Assembly: GCA_002482965.1 (NCBI GenBank)
Contig: DLGZ01000009.1
Coordinates: 95,446 to 159,445 of the forward strand
Length of the DNA: 64,000 nt
Origin: Verrucomicrobiaceae bacterium UBA7681
GTDB lineage: Bacteria; Verrucomicrobiota; Verrucomicrobiia; Verrucomicrobiales; Verrucomicrobiaceae
Direction: 5' to 3'
Shown: piece after piece, positions 44,322 to 51,931 of the stretch
Position numbering within the stretch: the first letter of the stretch is position 1
Layout of the letters: each line of letters opens with the position of its first letter
Position numbers and translations under genes: made by a program
The notes under the pieces: model-generated
Databases searched by the model: none
Seen by the model: the letters and a program-made list of their open reading frames with translations, nothing else
Told to the model about the DNA's origin: nothing

Positions 44322-44358
44322 TACGCGGCTGTTGCGGAAGTCAGTAGGTTTGTGCCAT
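44322..44358. repeat. 37-bp direct repeat, copy 2
   Basis: Same sequence as 43527-43563 except two bases. It ends 9 bases before the ATG of the DUF3592 gene, so each copy lies at the 5' end of a flanking gene. Confidence 0.93.
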
Positions 44359-44367
44359 GCTGTTAAC

Positions 44368-46158
44368 ATGTTACGTTCTACTCGTTCTTCGGTCCGATCC
44401 ACGAAACAGCTCAGCGGCGGTTGTGCGGTGTTGTTTGGCCTGCCATTCATTTTGGCCGGCCTGGCCGTCGGCGCCTATTTGTATTTCCCGATGATCAGTT
44501 CGTGGTGGTCAGCACGCGGCTGGGAGGAGGTGCCGTGCTTGATCGAGACGGCGGAGCTTAAAACATCGAGCGGCAAAGGTGGCCCCAGCTACGGCGTGGA
44601 GGCCCGTTATCGATATGAGTTCGACCGGCAGAAATTTCATGGCGACAAAGTGAGCCTCTTTGGGGGATCCGACAACATGGGCGACTTTCAGAAGCAGGCG
44701 TTTCGGCAGATCCAGCTGGTTAAGGGCAAAGAGCGGCCGTTTCGCTGCTTCGTGAATCCGTCCAAGCCGGAGCAGGCTGTGCTGTTTCGTGACCTGCGCT
44801 GGGGCCTGCTGCTCCTGATGTCGATTTTTCCGATGCTCTTCCCGCTGGCAGGATTCGCTGTTTCAATCGGCGGCTGGCTGCAGTCTAGAAAGCAGAGCAT
44901 CAACAAAAAGCTGGCAGCGCGACATCCCGGCGAGCCGTGGCGATGGCGTTCAGAGTGGGCGGGTGATGCGATTCAAGCCACGAAGGACGGCCTGCCTTTT
45001 ATTCTCGCTGTCGCGGGCTGGATTCTCTTGGTGCAACTGCCGTTGTCGCTTGCGGTGGTTTTGGAGGGGGAGCTTGCGAAGTCACCACTGGCCTTGTGGG
45101 CGCTGCTGCCGACATTGCTTGCGGGGATTCCACTTTTCTTTGCCTGGAAGCGGGTGAAAGCACGCATGGTTTTCGGCCATCCCTCTTTGCAGCTCACGCA
45201 ACTTCCGGCAAGACCAGGATCGGCGCTGGTTGGCCATCTGCGATTTGACCGCGTATTTACCCCTTTGAGTTCCATTTCCATGCGTGTGCTCTGTCAGCGG
45301 CACATCACGCGCCGCAGCGGCGACTCACAGACGACGGCCAAGGAAACGATCTGGGAGCACACGGAAACACGATCCGCCGCCGAGACTTGGCGTGACGCCA
45401 ATGGCGTGGCACTGCCTCTGAATATCGAGATTCCACGCGGACTGCCATGTTCTGCCGTGGATGATGCGTCCATAGTCACGACAGAGGGCGAGCAGCATGT
45501 GTGGACGCTGGAGGTCAGTTCCTCCCAGGGTGGCAAGCCGACGATCCTGCCACTGCCCATGTTTGCAGCAGCCGACGAAGTGGCTGCGGCGGAGCTTACC
45601 GAGACGCACCCGGCCGTGATCGTCGTTTTGAGCACGGATGATCTCATCTCGCGATTGAAGGCACGTGGCCTGCAGGCGGAATTTGATTCGAATGGCATCC
45701 CCACATTCTTTGCCTGCCCGGCGGGCCGAAACCGTGGCATAAGTATCTTCTTGCTGCTGTTTGGCACGGTGTGGTTCGCAGCTTTCCTATTCATGTCGTA
45801 TCAGGGGGCGCCGCTGATTTTTCGGCTCGTTTGGGGCATCAGTGCACCGCTTATTCTGGTGATGGGAGTTTGGCTGTCGTTGCACAGCCGACGTGTCGAA
45901 ATCAAGCCGGGCGAGCTTCGCATTCTAAACCGTCTCGGGCCTTTCTATTCCTGGCAAGAGAGCTTCGAGCCGCGTCATCTCACGGGTTTCACCCACGACA
46001 GCAACATGCAGTCTGGCAACCAGTTCTTCTACCGCGTGCGGGCGGAGACGATCTTCAACAAACGGAAAACCTTGTTCGATGGCATCACCGAATCCGTAAC
46101 GGCGGAGGCCCTGGCGAAGCGGTTGGAGAAGTGGCGCAAACGAGCCACCGAATCCTAA
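44368..46158 (+). CDS. DUF3592-type membrane protein
   Basis: The ATG at 44368 gives 596 residues. About six membrane segments: GCAVLFGLPFILAGLAVGAYL, LRWGLLLLMSIFPMLFPLAG, LPFILAVAGWILLVQLPLSL, LWALLPTLLAGIPLFFAW, ISIFLLLFGTVWFAAFLF and RLVWGISAPLILVMGVWLSL. The first extracytoplasmic part (EVPCLIETAELKTSSGKGGP and VEARYRYEFDRQKFHGDKVS) matches DUF3592. The function is unknown. Its stop shares four bases (CTAA) with that of the convergent permease gene. Confidence 0.78.
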   Translation: MLRSTRSSVRSTKQLSGGCAVLFGLPFILAGLAVGAYLYFPMISSWWSARGWEEVPCLIETAELKTSSGKGGPSYGVEARYRYEFDRQKFHGDKVSLFGGSDNMGDFQKQAFRQIQLVKGKERPFRCFVNPSKPEQAVLFRDLRWGLLLLMSIFPMLFPLAGFAVSIGGWLQSRKQSINKKLAARHPGEPWRWRSEWAGDAIQATKDGLPFILAVAGWILLVQLPLSLAVVLEGELAKSPLALWALLPTLLAGIPLFFAWKRVKARMVFGHPSLQLTQLPARPGSALVGHLRFDRVFTPLSSISMRVLCQRHITRRSGDSQTTAKETIWEHTETRSAAETWRDANGVALPLNIEIPRGLPCSAVDDASIVTTEGEQHVWTLEVSSSQGGKPTILPLPMFAAADEVAAAELTETHPAVIVVLSTDDLISRLKARGLQAEFDSNGIPTFFACPAGRNRGISIFLLLFGTVWFAAFLFMSYQGAPLIFRLVWGISAPLILVMGVWLSLHSRRVEIKPGELRILNRLGPFYSWQESFEPRHLTGFTHDSNMQSGNQFFYRVRAETIFNKRKTLFDGITESVTAEALAKRLEKWRKRATES

Positions 46159-47492
46159 CCTCCGTCCCGCAGAGCCACCGCAGGGTCCACGCGTGCCGCG
46201 AACCAGGAAGGAACCAGCGCGGCCATGAGGCAGAGGGCGACGGCGGTGGTGCAGATGATGAGGAGGTCGCTGAGGCTTGTATGGGCGGGGATGCTGGAGA
46301 GGAAGTAAATGTCCTGCGGGAAGATGTCGCGGCCGGTGATGATGGAAATTTGATCGCGGATCCAGTTGCGAATGCTGAGGACGAAGAAACCGCTCGCGAG
46401 CCCGGCCACGACACCGACGAGGGCGACGATGCCTGCCTGTGAGACAAAGATGGCGATGATCTGCCACGCACGCGTGCCCAGCGCGGTGAGGATGCCGATC
46501 TCACGGCGCTTTTTCACCGTGACGGTGATGGTGGTGTTCATCACACAGATGGCGGCGACGAGCATGATGAACAGCAGCAGGAACCACATCATCGTGCGCT
46601 GATTTTCGACAGACTCCAGCATCATGCCGTGCTGCTGCTCCCAGGTGCGGTAACCCCAGCTTTCAGGCAGCGCGCCGGACCGGTAGATCGTGGCCATGAC
46701 GCGTTCCGCGTCTTCCGGGTCTTTCAGCTCCAGTTCGATCCCGCTGATGTTGCTGTCGAGATTGAAGAACTCCTGCGCGACATGCAGCGGCACGTAGCCG
46801 CGTTCTCCGGCGGTGTCAGCACGCAGCGTGGCAACGAGTGTGAGGTCCTTTGACAGAATCGTGACGTCGTCGAGAGCCGCAGCTCGCTTTTTCTTGTCTT
46901 CATTTTCGGGGATCTCACGGTACTTTTGAATGAACTGGTTCACACTCTCAGCGGCATGCACGACGAGTGTGTCGCCAACCTTCGCGCCGAGCTCCTTCGC
47001 GAATTTGTCGCTGAGGACGATCGAGTCTCCCTGAAGGTCGAATTGACCCTCTTTGATATGCTTTTTGAGCTTTTGCAGCAACCCGTTGTCTTTGTCGTCG
47101 GTCATGCCGATGACGCTGACACCTTGCAGGCTGCCGGAGTTTTCGACGACGAGAATGCCGGTGTGACCGTCCCTTGTTCTGTCTGCCACTGGCACGGCGG
47201 AAACGACTTCGGGCCGCTGTGCGAGGGTTTTCCGCAGCTCGCGCCAATCGACGGGATTTGGGCCGCCGGGTTCGCCTTCCAGCGCACCCAAAGGCTCCAC
47301 CATGGCATGCGGCTCAAAGCCGATGAGCATCTGCCGGTACTCGCGCTGCCAGCCGCTGAAGACGGACATCACAAAGACCAGTACGCCGACGCCAAGCATG
47401 ACGCCGAGCATCGAGATCACGGTGATGACCGAAATGAACGAGCGCGTGGGCCGCAGGTAGCGCAGAGCGAGGAAGAGGGGGGCGCTGGTCAT
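46155..47492 (-). CDS. LolC/LolE-type ABC transporter permease (copy 1)
   Basis: This encodes 445 residues. An N-terminal membrane helix (RSFISVITVISMLGVMLGVGVLV), a periplasmic MacB-type core, and three C-terminal helices including VKKRREIGILTALGTRAWQI, the FtsX-fold coupling segment for the ATPase. The FVMSVFSGWQREYRQMLIG start is typical of LolC/LolE, which extract lipoproteins for outer-membrane transport. No LolD ATPase gene is adjacent. A paralog lies upstream on the same strand, so the two may form a LolCE heterodimer. Confidence 0.88.
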   Translation of the reverse strand: MTSAPLFLALRYLRPTRSFISVITVISMLGVMLGVGVLVFVMSVFSGWQREYRQMLIGFEPHAMVEPLGALEGEPGGPNPVDWRELRKTLAQRPEVVSAVPVADRTRDGHTGILVVENSGSLQGVSVIGMTDDKDNGLLQKLKKHIKEGQFDLQGDSIVLSDKFAKELGAKVGDTLVVHAAESVNQFIQKYREIPENEDKKKRAAALDDVTILSKDLTLVATLRADTAGERGYVPLHVAQEFFNLDSNISGIELELKDPEDAERVMATIYRSGALPESWGYRTWEQQHGMMLESVENQRTMMWFLLLFIMLVAAICVMNTTITVTVKKRREIGILTALGTRAWQIIAIFVSQAGIVALVGVVAGLASGFFVLSIRNWIRDQISIITGRDIFPQDIYFLSSIPAHTSLSDLLIICTTAVALCLMAALVPSWFAARVDPAVALRDGG

Positions 47493-47530
47493 GGGGAGCT
47501 TGAAAATCGTTCTCGTCCTCGTTCTACTAC

Positions 47531-47642
47531 TCGTCCTCGATCATGTGACTGCGAAGGGGAATTTCGGGAAGGAGTCAGGAGAGGTGTATTGGCGTGGGTT
47601 CGGGAAGTGTGGGAGTTGGTGAAATGGTAGGATCGAGGACGA
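47531..47642. repeat. 12-bp inverted repeat flanking the gap between the two permease genes
   Basis: TCGTCCTCGATC at 47531-47542 and its exact reverse complement GATCGAGGACGA at 47631-47642 bracket an 88-base stretch. The left arm lies in a TCGT/CTCGT-rich run that may be a degenerate REP-like element. No open frame here is convincing. Confidence 0.6.
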
Positions 47643-48941
47643 TCAGTCACGCAGCGCCACCGCGGGATCTACGCGAGATGCCAGCCAGGCGGGTGGCAGG
47701 GCCGCGAGCAGGCAGAAGGTGATGGAACCCAAGGAGGTGAGAACCATGAACCAAGGTTCGATCTGTGCTGGGATGGTGGCGAGGAACATGCCGGAGTCAG
47801 CGCTGGCGCTGCCGCCGCTCAGGACCGCGATGCCCATGCGAATGTCATCACGGTACTGCAGCACGAGTCCGCTGAGTACGAGGCCCACCAGCGTTCCGAG
47901 AATGCCGACGAAGGCGGCCTGTGAAACAAAGATGCCAATGATCTGACTCTGCCGCGAGCCGAGCGCGGTCAGCACGCCGATCTCGCGCCGCTTCTGGGTC
48001 GTGACGGTGATCGTCGTGTTCATGACTGAGAATGCGGCGACGACGGCGATGATCAGGAGCACGATCCACATCATCATGCGTTCATTGCTCATGGCGGCAA
48101 GGCGTGCATCGCCAGCATCGGTCCATAGCGAGGCGGTCCATGTGGCGGGAACCACACCCGCAGCGGTGAAGCGGTTGAGCGCTTCCTTGACCTCGCCCGG
48201 CTGCTTCAGTTCGATCAGCACACCGCTGACCTGATCGCCAAAGCCGAAGATCTGCTGCGCCGTTTCGAGCGTGACGTAGCCGTAGGTTCCGGCGGATTCC
48301 ATTCGCGTGGTTCCCAGCAGCTTGATCTCCCTGGGGTTCAGTTTGATCTCCTCATAGGCGGCGTGGCGCTTCGTTTCGTCCTGCTCATCTGAGGCAATGC
48401 GGAAGCGCTTCACCGCGCTGGTGACATTGCTGGAGGCATAGACGCTGATCATGTCTCCAGGATGTGCATTGAGCCCGCCCGCCACGTAGTCGGCACTGAC
48501 CACACCGCCGGGAGTGAGCTCCAGCGAGCCTTTGCCCTTGTTTTTGGCGACCTTGGCCATGTAAAACTTCGCGCCATCCTCCGGCAGGCCCAGTACATCC
48601 ATTCCAGACTGCAGGCCATCACGCTCGGCAAACATCGAACTGCCGATGTAGCTGCTGGCGGCGAGCACGTCCGGTTGCTGTCGCACTTTGGCGAGCACGT
48701 CGGCTGCGGCTTTGGCATCGGTGGGCTTTTTGTCCTGCGGATGCAGCAGGATGTGCGGCTCTGAGCCAATGAGCGTTTTACGGAATTCGCCTTCGAAACC
48801 CTTCATGACCGAACTGACCACGATCATCATCAGCACACCGACTGCGACACCGAGGATGGAAATGACGGTGATAACCGAGACAAACGAACGCTTCGCACGC
48901 AGATAGCGGCGGGCGAGGAAGAAGGTGACGTTCGAAAGCAT
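47643..48941 (-). CDS. LolC/LolE-type ABC transporter permease (copy 2)
   Basis: This encodes 432 residues and is built like copy 1: LARRYLRAKRSFVSVITVIS and LGVAVGVLMMIVVSSVMKGF at the N-terminus, a periplasmic core, and TVTTQKRREIGVLTALGSRQ in the C-terminal helix set. It precedes copy 1 in the transcript with a 150-base gap. The two differ across the periplasmic core, consistent with LolC and LolE subunits rather than a recent duplication; which is which cannot be decided from sequence alone. Confidence 0.88.
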   Translation of the reverse strand: MLSNVTFFLARRYLRAKRSFVSVITVISILGVAVGVLMMIVVSSVMKGFEGEFRKTLIGSEPHILLHPQDKKPTDAKAAADVLAKVRQQPDVLAASSYIGSSMFAERDGLQSGMDVLGLPEDGAKFYMAKVAKNKGKGSLELTPGGVVSADYVAGGLNAHPGDMISVYASSNVTSAVKRFRIASDEQDETKRHAAYEEIKLNPREIKLLGTTRMESAGTYGYVTLETAQQIFGFGDQVSGVLIELKQPGEVKEALNRFTAAGVVPATWTASLWTDAGDARLAAMSNERMMMWIVLLIIAVVAAFSVMNTTITVTTQKRREIGVLTALGSRQSQIIGIFVSQAAFVGILGTLVGLVLSGLVLQYRDDIRMGIAVLSGGSASADSGMFLATIPAQIEPWFMVLTSLGSITFCLLAALPPAWLASRVDPAVALRD

Positions 48942-48968
48942 GTGGGGCGCAACAAAGCGATGCCCGCG

Positions 48969-49088
48969 CTACTTCGCAACTGCCGTGATGCCAAACAGCG
49001 GCAACGATTTCTGCACGGACTTGATCACGCCCCAGCCGAGTGGCACGCTGATAAAGGTCCAGGCGAGGAGAAGGGTGAGGGCTTTCAT
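48969..49088 (-). CDS. 39-residue MFS transporter small subunit
   Basis: A short gene starting 6 bases after the MFS stop on the same strand. It reads MKALTLLLAWTFISVPLGWG followed by VIKSVQKSLPLFGITAVAK. One membrane helix is flanked by Lys residues. Small partners of this form follow OxlT-type (oxalate/formate antiporter-like) MFS genes in other bacteria. It could stabilise or modulate the carrier; that is inference from context. Confidence 0.8.
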   Translation of the reverse strand: MKALTLLLAWTFISVPLGWGVIKSVQKSLPLFGITAVAK

Positions 49089-49094
49089 GGCGGA

Positions 49095-50438
49095 TCAAGC
49101 TTGGGCGTTTGCAGGGAGGTGGTGTTGAGAATCGACGGGGCGGACGAGCAGGTTGGAGATCAAACCGACGACGAGCAGGCCGATCATGAGGTGGAAGACG
49201 GAGTTGTAGGCCTGCTCGGGTGGCATCGTCTTCTTGTTCGCCACGGAAAGGCGGTCCATGAGCTGGGGACCAAGAATCGCGGCCACCGACCAGGCGGTGA
49301 TGAGCCGGCCGTGGATGGCTCCTACCTGATAGCTGCCAAAGAGATCGCGCAGGTAGGCCGGGATCGTGGCAAAGCCGCCGCCATACATCGTGAGGATCAG
49401 TCCGGTGGCGACGACGAAGAGCGTCACGCTGCCCTGGCCCTGGATCCACGGCACGCTGGCATACAAGACGGCCCCGAGAATGAAGTAGATGCAGTAGATG
49501 CCCTTGCGCCCGATGAGATCAGACATGGAGGACCAGAAAAATCGGCCGCCAAGATTGCAGAGCGAAAGCAGTCCGACATATCCGGCCGCAGCCTCAGGCG
49601 TGACCTTGAACATGTCCTGAATCATGGGCGAGGCCTGGCCGAGAATGCCAATGCCGGCGCTCACATTCATGCAGAGCACGACCCAGAGCAGCCAGAATTG
49701 CGGTGTCTTCCAGGCGGTGTCCACGGCGACGTTCGCTGTCGTTACCAGTTTTGAAACATGTTCCTTGGGCACCCAGCCTGCGGGTTTCCAGCCTTCAGGC
49801 GGCACACGGACGATCAGAGCACCAAACAGCATCGAGATGGCATAAAGGCCTGCCATCACCAGCAGCGCCTCACTGGCCCCGATGGAGCTGGGCGTGGTAA
49901 AGCGCTTCATCAGTTCCTCGGCCAGCGGGCCGCCGATGAGCGCGCCGCCACCGAATCCCATGATCGCCATGCCTGTGGCCATGCCGGGGCGGTCCGGGAA
50001 CCATTTCATCAAGGAGGAGACCGGTGCAATGTAGCCCAGTCCCAGCCCGATGCCGCCGATCAAACCATAACCCGCATACAGCAGCCAGAGCTGATGCCAG
50101 CGCACGGCCAGCGCAGTGAGCACCAGACCGCCGCAGAAACAGAGCGTGCTGGCGAGCATCGTTTTTCGCGGGCCGCTGCGTTCGACCCATTTGCCAAAGA
50201 ACGCCGCAGACAGCCCGAGCAGGGCGAGCGCGATCGAGTAGGCCACGCCGACATCGGCCTCAGTCCAGTCACCGGGGATGGGTGCTGTGATGCCTAGCGC
50301 CCTGGCGAGCGGCTTCTTGAACACACTGAAACCATACACCTGTCCGATGCACATGTGAACAGCAATGGCGGCGGGTGGGACCAGCCAGCGGCTGAATCCA
50401 GGGCTGGCGACGGTGGCTTCACGGGAGAGGAAACTCAT
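49095..50438 (-). CDS. OxlT-type MFS transporter
   Basis: The ATG at 50438 (MSFLSREATVASPGFSRWLV) gives 447 residues and 12 membrane segments. Features of the oxalate/formate antiporter subgroup include AAIAVHMCIGQVYGFSVFKK in the first helix, FGKWVERSGPRKTMLAST between helices 2 and 3, GLGLGYIAPVSSLMKWFPDRPG, GGGALIGGPLAEELM and FFWSSMSDLIGRKGIY. It exchanges organic acid anions; the substrate is not known. The downstream 39-residue gene and the divergent YHS-like gene share its region. Confidence 0.92.
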   Translation of the reverse strand: MSFLSREATVASPGFSRWLVPPAAIAVHMCIGQVYGFSVFKKPLARALGITAPIPGDWTEADVGVAYSIALALLGLSAAFFGKWVERSGPRKTMLASTLCFCGGLVLTALAVRWHQLWLLYAGYGLIGGIGLGLGYIAPVSSLMKWFPDRPGMATGMAIMGFGGGALIGGPLAEELMKRFTTPSSIGASEALLVMAGLYAISMLFGALIVRVPPEGWKPAGWVPKEHVSKLVTTANVAVDTAWKTPQFWLLWVVLCMNVSAGIGILGQASPMIQDMFKVTPEAAAGYVGLLSLCNLGGRFFWSSMSDLIGRKGIYCIYFILGAVLYASVPWIQGQGSVTLFVVATGLILTMYGGGFATIPAYLRDLFGSYQVGAIHGRLITAWSVAAILGPQLMDRLSVANKKTMPPEQAYNSVFHLMIGLLVVGLISNLLVRPVDSQHHLPANAQA

Positions 50439-50526
50439 GGCGGAACGTTGTGGGAGAGCGCGGGTGATCGGGGAGGGAAAGGCCAAAGATCGATAAGAAA
50501 CGACCGCTTTCATACGTTTCGAGCAT

Positions 50527-50548
50527 TGGCCGGTGATTTGACCGGCCA
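50527..50548. promoter_or_regulatory. Inverted repeat in divergent promoter region
   Basis: TGGCCGGT and ACCGGCCA form an 8-bp perfect inverted repeat with a 6-base spacer (GATTTG), between the MFS start (50438, minus) and the mini YHS gene (50570, plus). The size fits a dimeric repressor site or a leader hairpin; no T-run follows, so a terminator is less likely. Confidence 0.5.
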
Positions 50549-50569
50549 CACCCATCCCACCACACCACG

Positions 50570-50749
50570 ATGAAAACACTGCTCACCATCTGCGCCCTCT
50601 CCTTCACCTCGGTCGCCATGGCCGCCGACCAATGCCCCATCAGCGGCAGGCCCGTTGACTCCAGCATCACCAGCAAAGGCAAAGACGGCAAAACCGTCGC
50701 CTTCTGCTGCGAAAAATGCAAAGCCAAGTTCGACGCCAAGAACAAGTAA
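50570..50749 (+). CDS. Mini YHS/TRASH-like secreted metal-binding protein
   Basis: This encodes 59 residues, too small for routine gene calls. The ATG is fixed by a signal peptide (KTLLTICALSFTSVAMAAD). The mature ~40 residues contain QCPISGRPVD and FCCEKCKAKFDA, i.e. a C-P-x-S-G...C-C-x-x-C pattern seen in YHS and TRASH metal-binding modules. Five cysteines in the sequence (one in the signal, four mature) could hold Cu or Zn. It is followed by a strong terminator, so it is a single-gene transcript. A periplasmic metal carrier or sensor role is inferred. Confidence 0.82.
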   Translation: MKTLLTICALSFTSVAMAADQCPISGRPVDSSITSKGKDGKTVAFCCEKCKAKFDAKNK

Positions 50750-50784
50750 TCACCACGGCGCTGACACGCTCAGCGTTTGAAAAG

Positions 50785-50814
50785 GCGGAACCGGGAAACG
50801 GGTTCCGCTTTTTT
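50785..50814 (+). terminator. Rho-independent terminator after mini YHS gene
   Basis: GCGGAACC pairs with GGTTCCGC around an 8-base loop, followed by TTTTTT. It may also serve the convergent PilT-like gene on the other strand, which ends at 50820. Confidence 0.85.
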
Positions 50815-50819
50815 GTGCT

Positions 50820-51914
50820 TCAGCGCTTCCGTCCTTCACGTTCACGCATCTTGCGCTCGTAGCCGACGGTCACGAAATTTTTGTCACGTGCACGCAGCAG
50901 CGCATCATCGAGTGATATGAAGCCGTGGATCGCAAGATGGGTCACGCTGTCATCAATGGTGTGCATGCCGTCATTGGCACCGATTTGGATCAGGCTGGGA
51001 AGTTGCTGAAAACGGCGGGAGCGGATGCACGAGGCAATGCCTTGGTTGGTGACCATGATTTCCGAGGCCATCACCCGCCCCTCCTGATCTTGCCGCGGCA
51101 TCAGACTCTGGCAGATCACGCCTTGCAGGCAGTTGGCCAGCTGCGAGGCCACGAAGTCCTGCTGCTCTTCCGGGAAGGCGTCCATCACACGCATGATGGT
51201 CGAAGGAGCGTCTTGGGTGTGCAGCGTGCTGATGACGAGGTGGCCGGTCTCAGCGGCGGTCAGGGCAGTGCTGATGGTCTCGAGATCACGCAGCTCGCTG
51301 ATGATGATGACATTCGCGTCCTGGCGTAATGCGCTGCGCAGGGCCTGCGCAAAGGAGTGCGTGTCACTGCCCACCTGCCGCTGTCGCACGAGGCTGTGCG
51401 AGTGTTTGAACACATATTCGATGGGGTCTTCGATGCTGACAATGTTGACCTGCCGCTCCCGGGAGATGTGCTGCGTCATTGAGCTCAGCGTGGTGGTCTT
51501 GCCGGCATTGCTGGTGCCGGCGACGAGGATCAGGCCGCTATTCAGGTTGCAAAATCTTTCCACCGTTGGTCCATGACCCAGATCACGCAGCTCGGGGATC
51601 AGTTCGGGAATAAAGCGGAAGGAGGCTTCGATATTGCCGAGCACGTAGCAGGCATTGCCGCGGAACCGTCCTAAATTTGCCACCTGAATCGCAAAATCCA
51701 GTTCCCAGTCCTGCTCCAACTTGACACGCTGAGTTTCCTTCAGGACGCCAAAAACCAGATCGCGAATATCGCCGGTATCGAGGATTTCATCCGTCAGCGG
51801 TTTGAGCTGGCCCGAGATGCGCCCCGTGGGAGCGGCATTCACGCTGAGATGCAGATCTGAGCCACCCAGATCAGTGACCATGACAAGATATTCAATGAGA
51901 TCGTGAGTGCGCAT
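50820..51914 (-). CDS. PilT/PilU-like secretion ATPase (copy 1)
   Basis: This encodes 364 residues. GspE/PilT fold: N-terminal PAS-like part (SDLHLSVNAAPTGRISGQLK), Walker A LVAGTSNAGKTTTLSSM, aspartate box NIVSIEDPIEYVFKHSHSLV, Walker B IIIISELRDLETISTALTAA (usually GExRD), His box GHLVISTLHTQDAPSTIMRV. It would power pilus retraction. It lacks the AIRNLIRE-type C-terminal motif of canonical PilT, closer to PilU-like relatives. The related gene 51932-52984 lies 17 bases upstream in the transcript. Confidence 0.9.
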   Translation of the reverse strand: MRTHDLIEYLVMVTDLGGSDLHLSVNAAPTGRISGQLKPLTDEILDTGDIRDLVFGVLKETQRVKLEQDWELDFAIQVANLGRFRGNACYVLGNIEASFRFIPELIPELRDLGHGPTVERFCNLNSGLILVAGTSNAGKTTTLSSMTQHISRERQVNIVSIEDPIEYVFKHSHSLVRQRQVGSDTHSFAQALRSALRQDANVIIISELRDLETISTALTAAETGHLVISTLHTQDAPSTIMRVMDAFPEEQQDFVASQLANCLQGVICQSLMPRQDQEGRVMASEIMVTNQGIASCIRSRRFQQLPSLIQIGANDGMHTIDDSVTHLAIHGFISLDDALLRARDKNFVTVGYERKMREREGRKR

Positions 51915-51931
51915 GACAAGAGCAGAATGGA

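Noticed and set aside
43527..44358. Insertion sequence flanked by direct repeats
   Set aside because: The enclosed gene is a secreted beta-rich protein, not a transposase, and no terminal inverted repeats are seen; only a repeat-flanked orphan gene can be claimed.
47493..47642. Small protein gene between the two permease genes
   Set aside because: No frame has a credible start, signal or hydrophobic pattern; the space holds the inverted repeat only.
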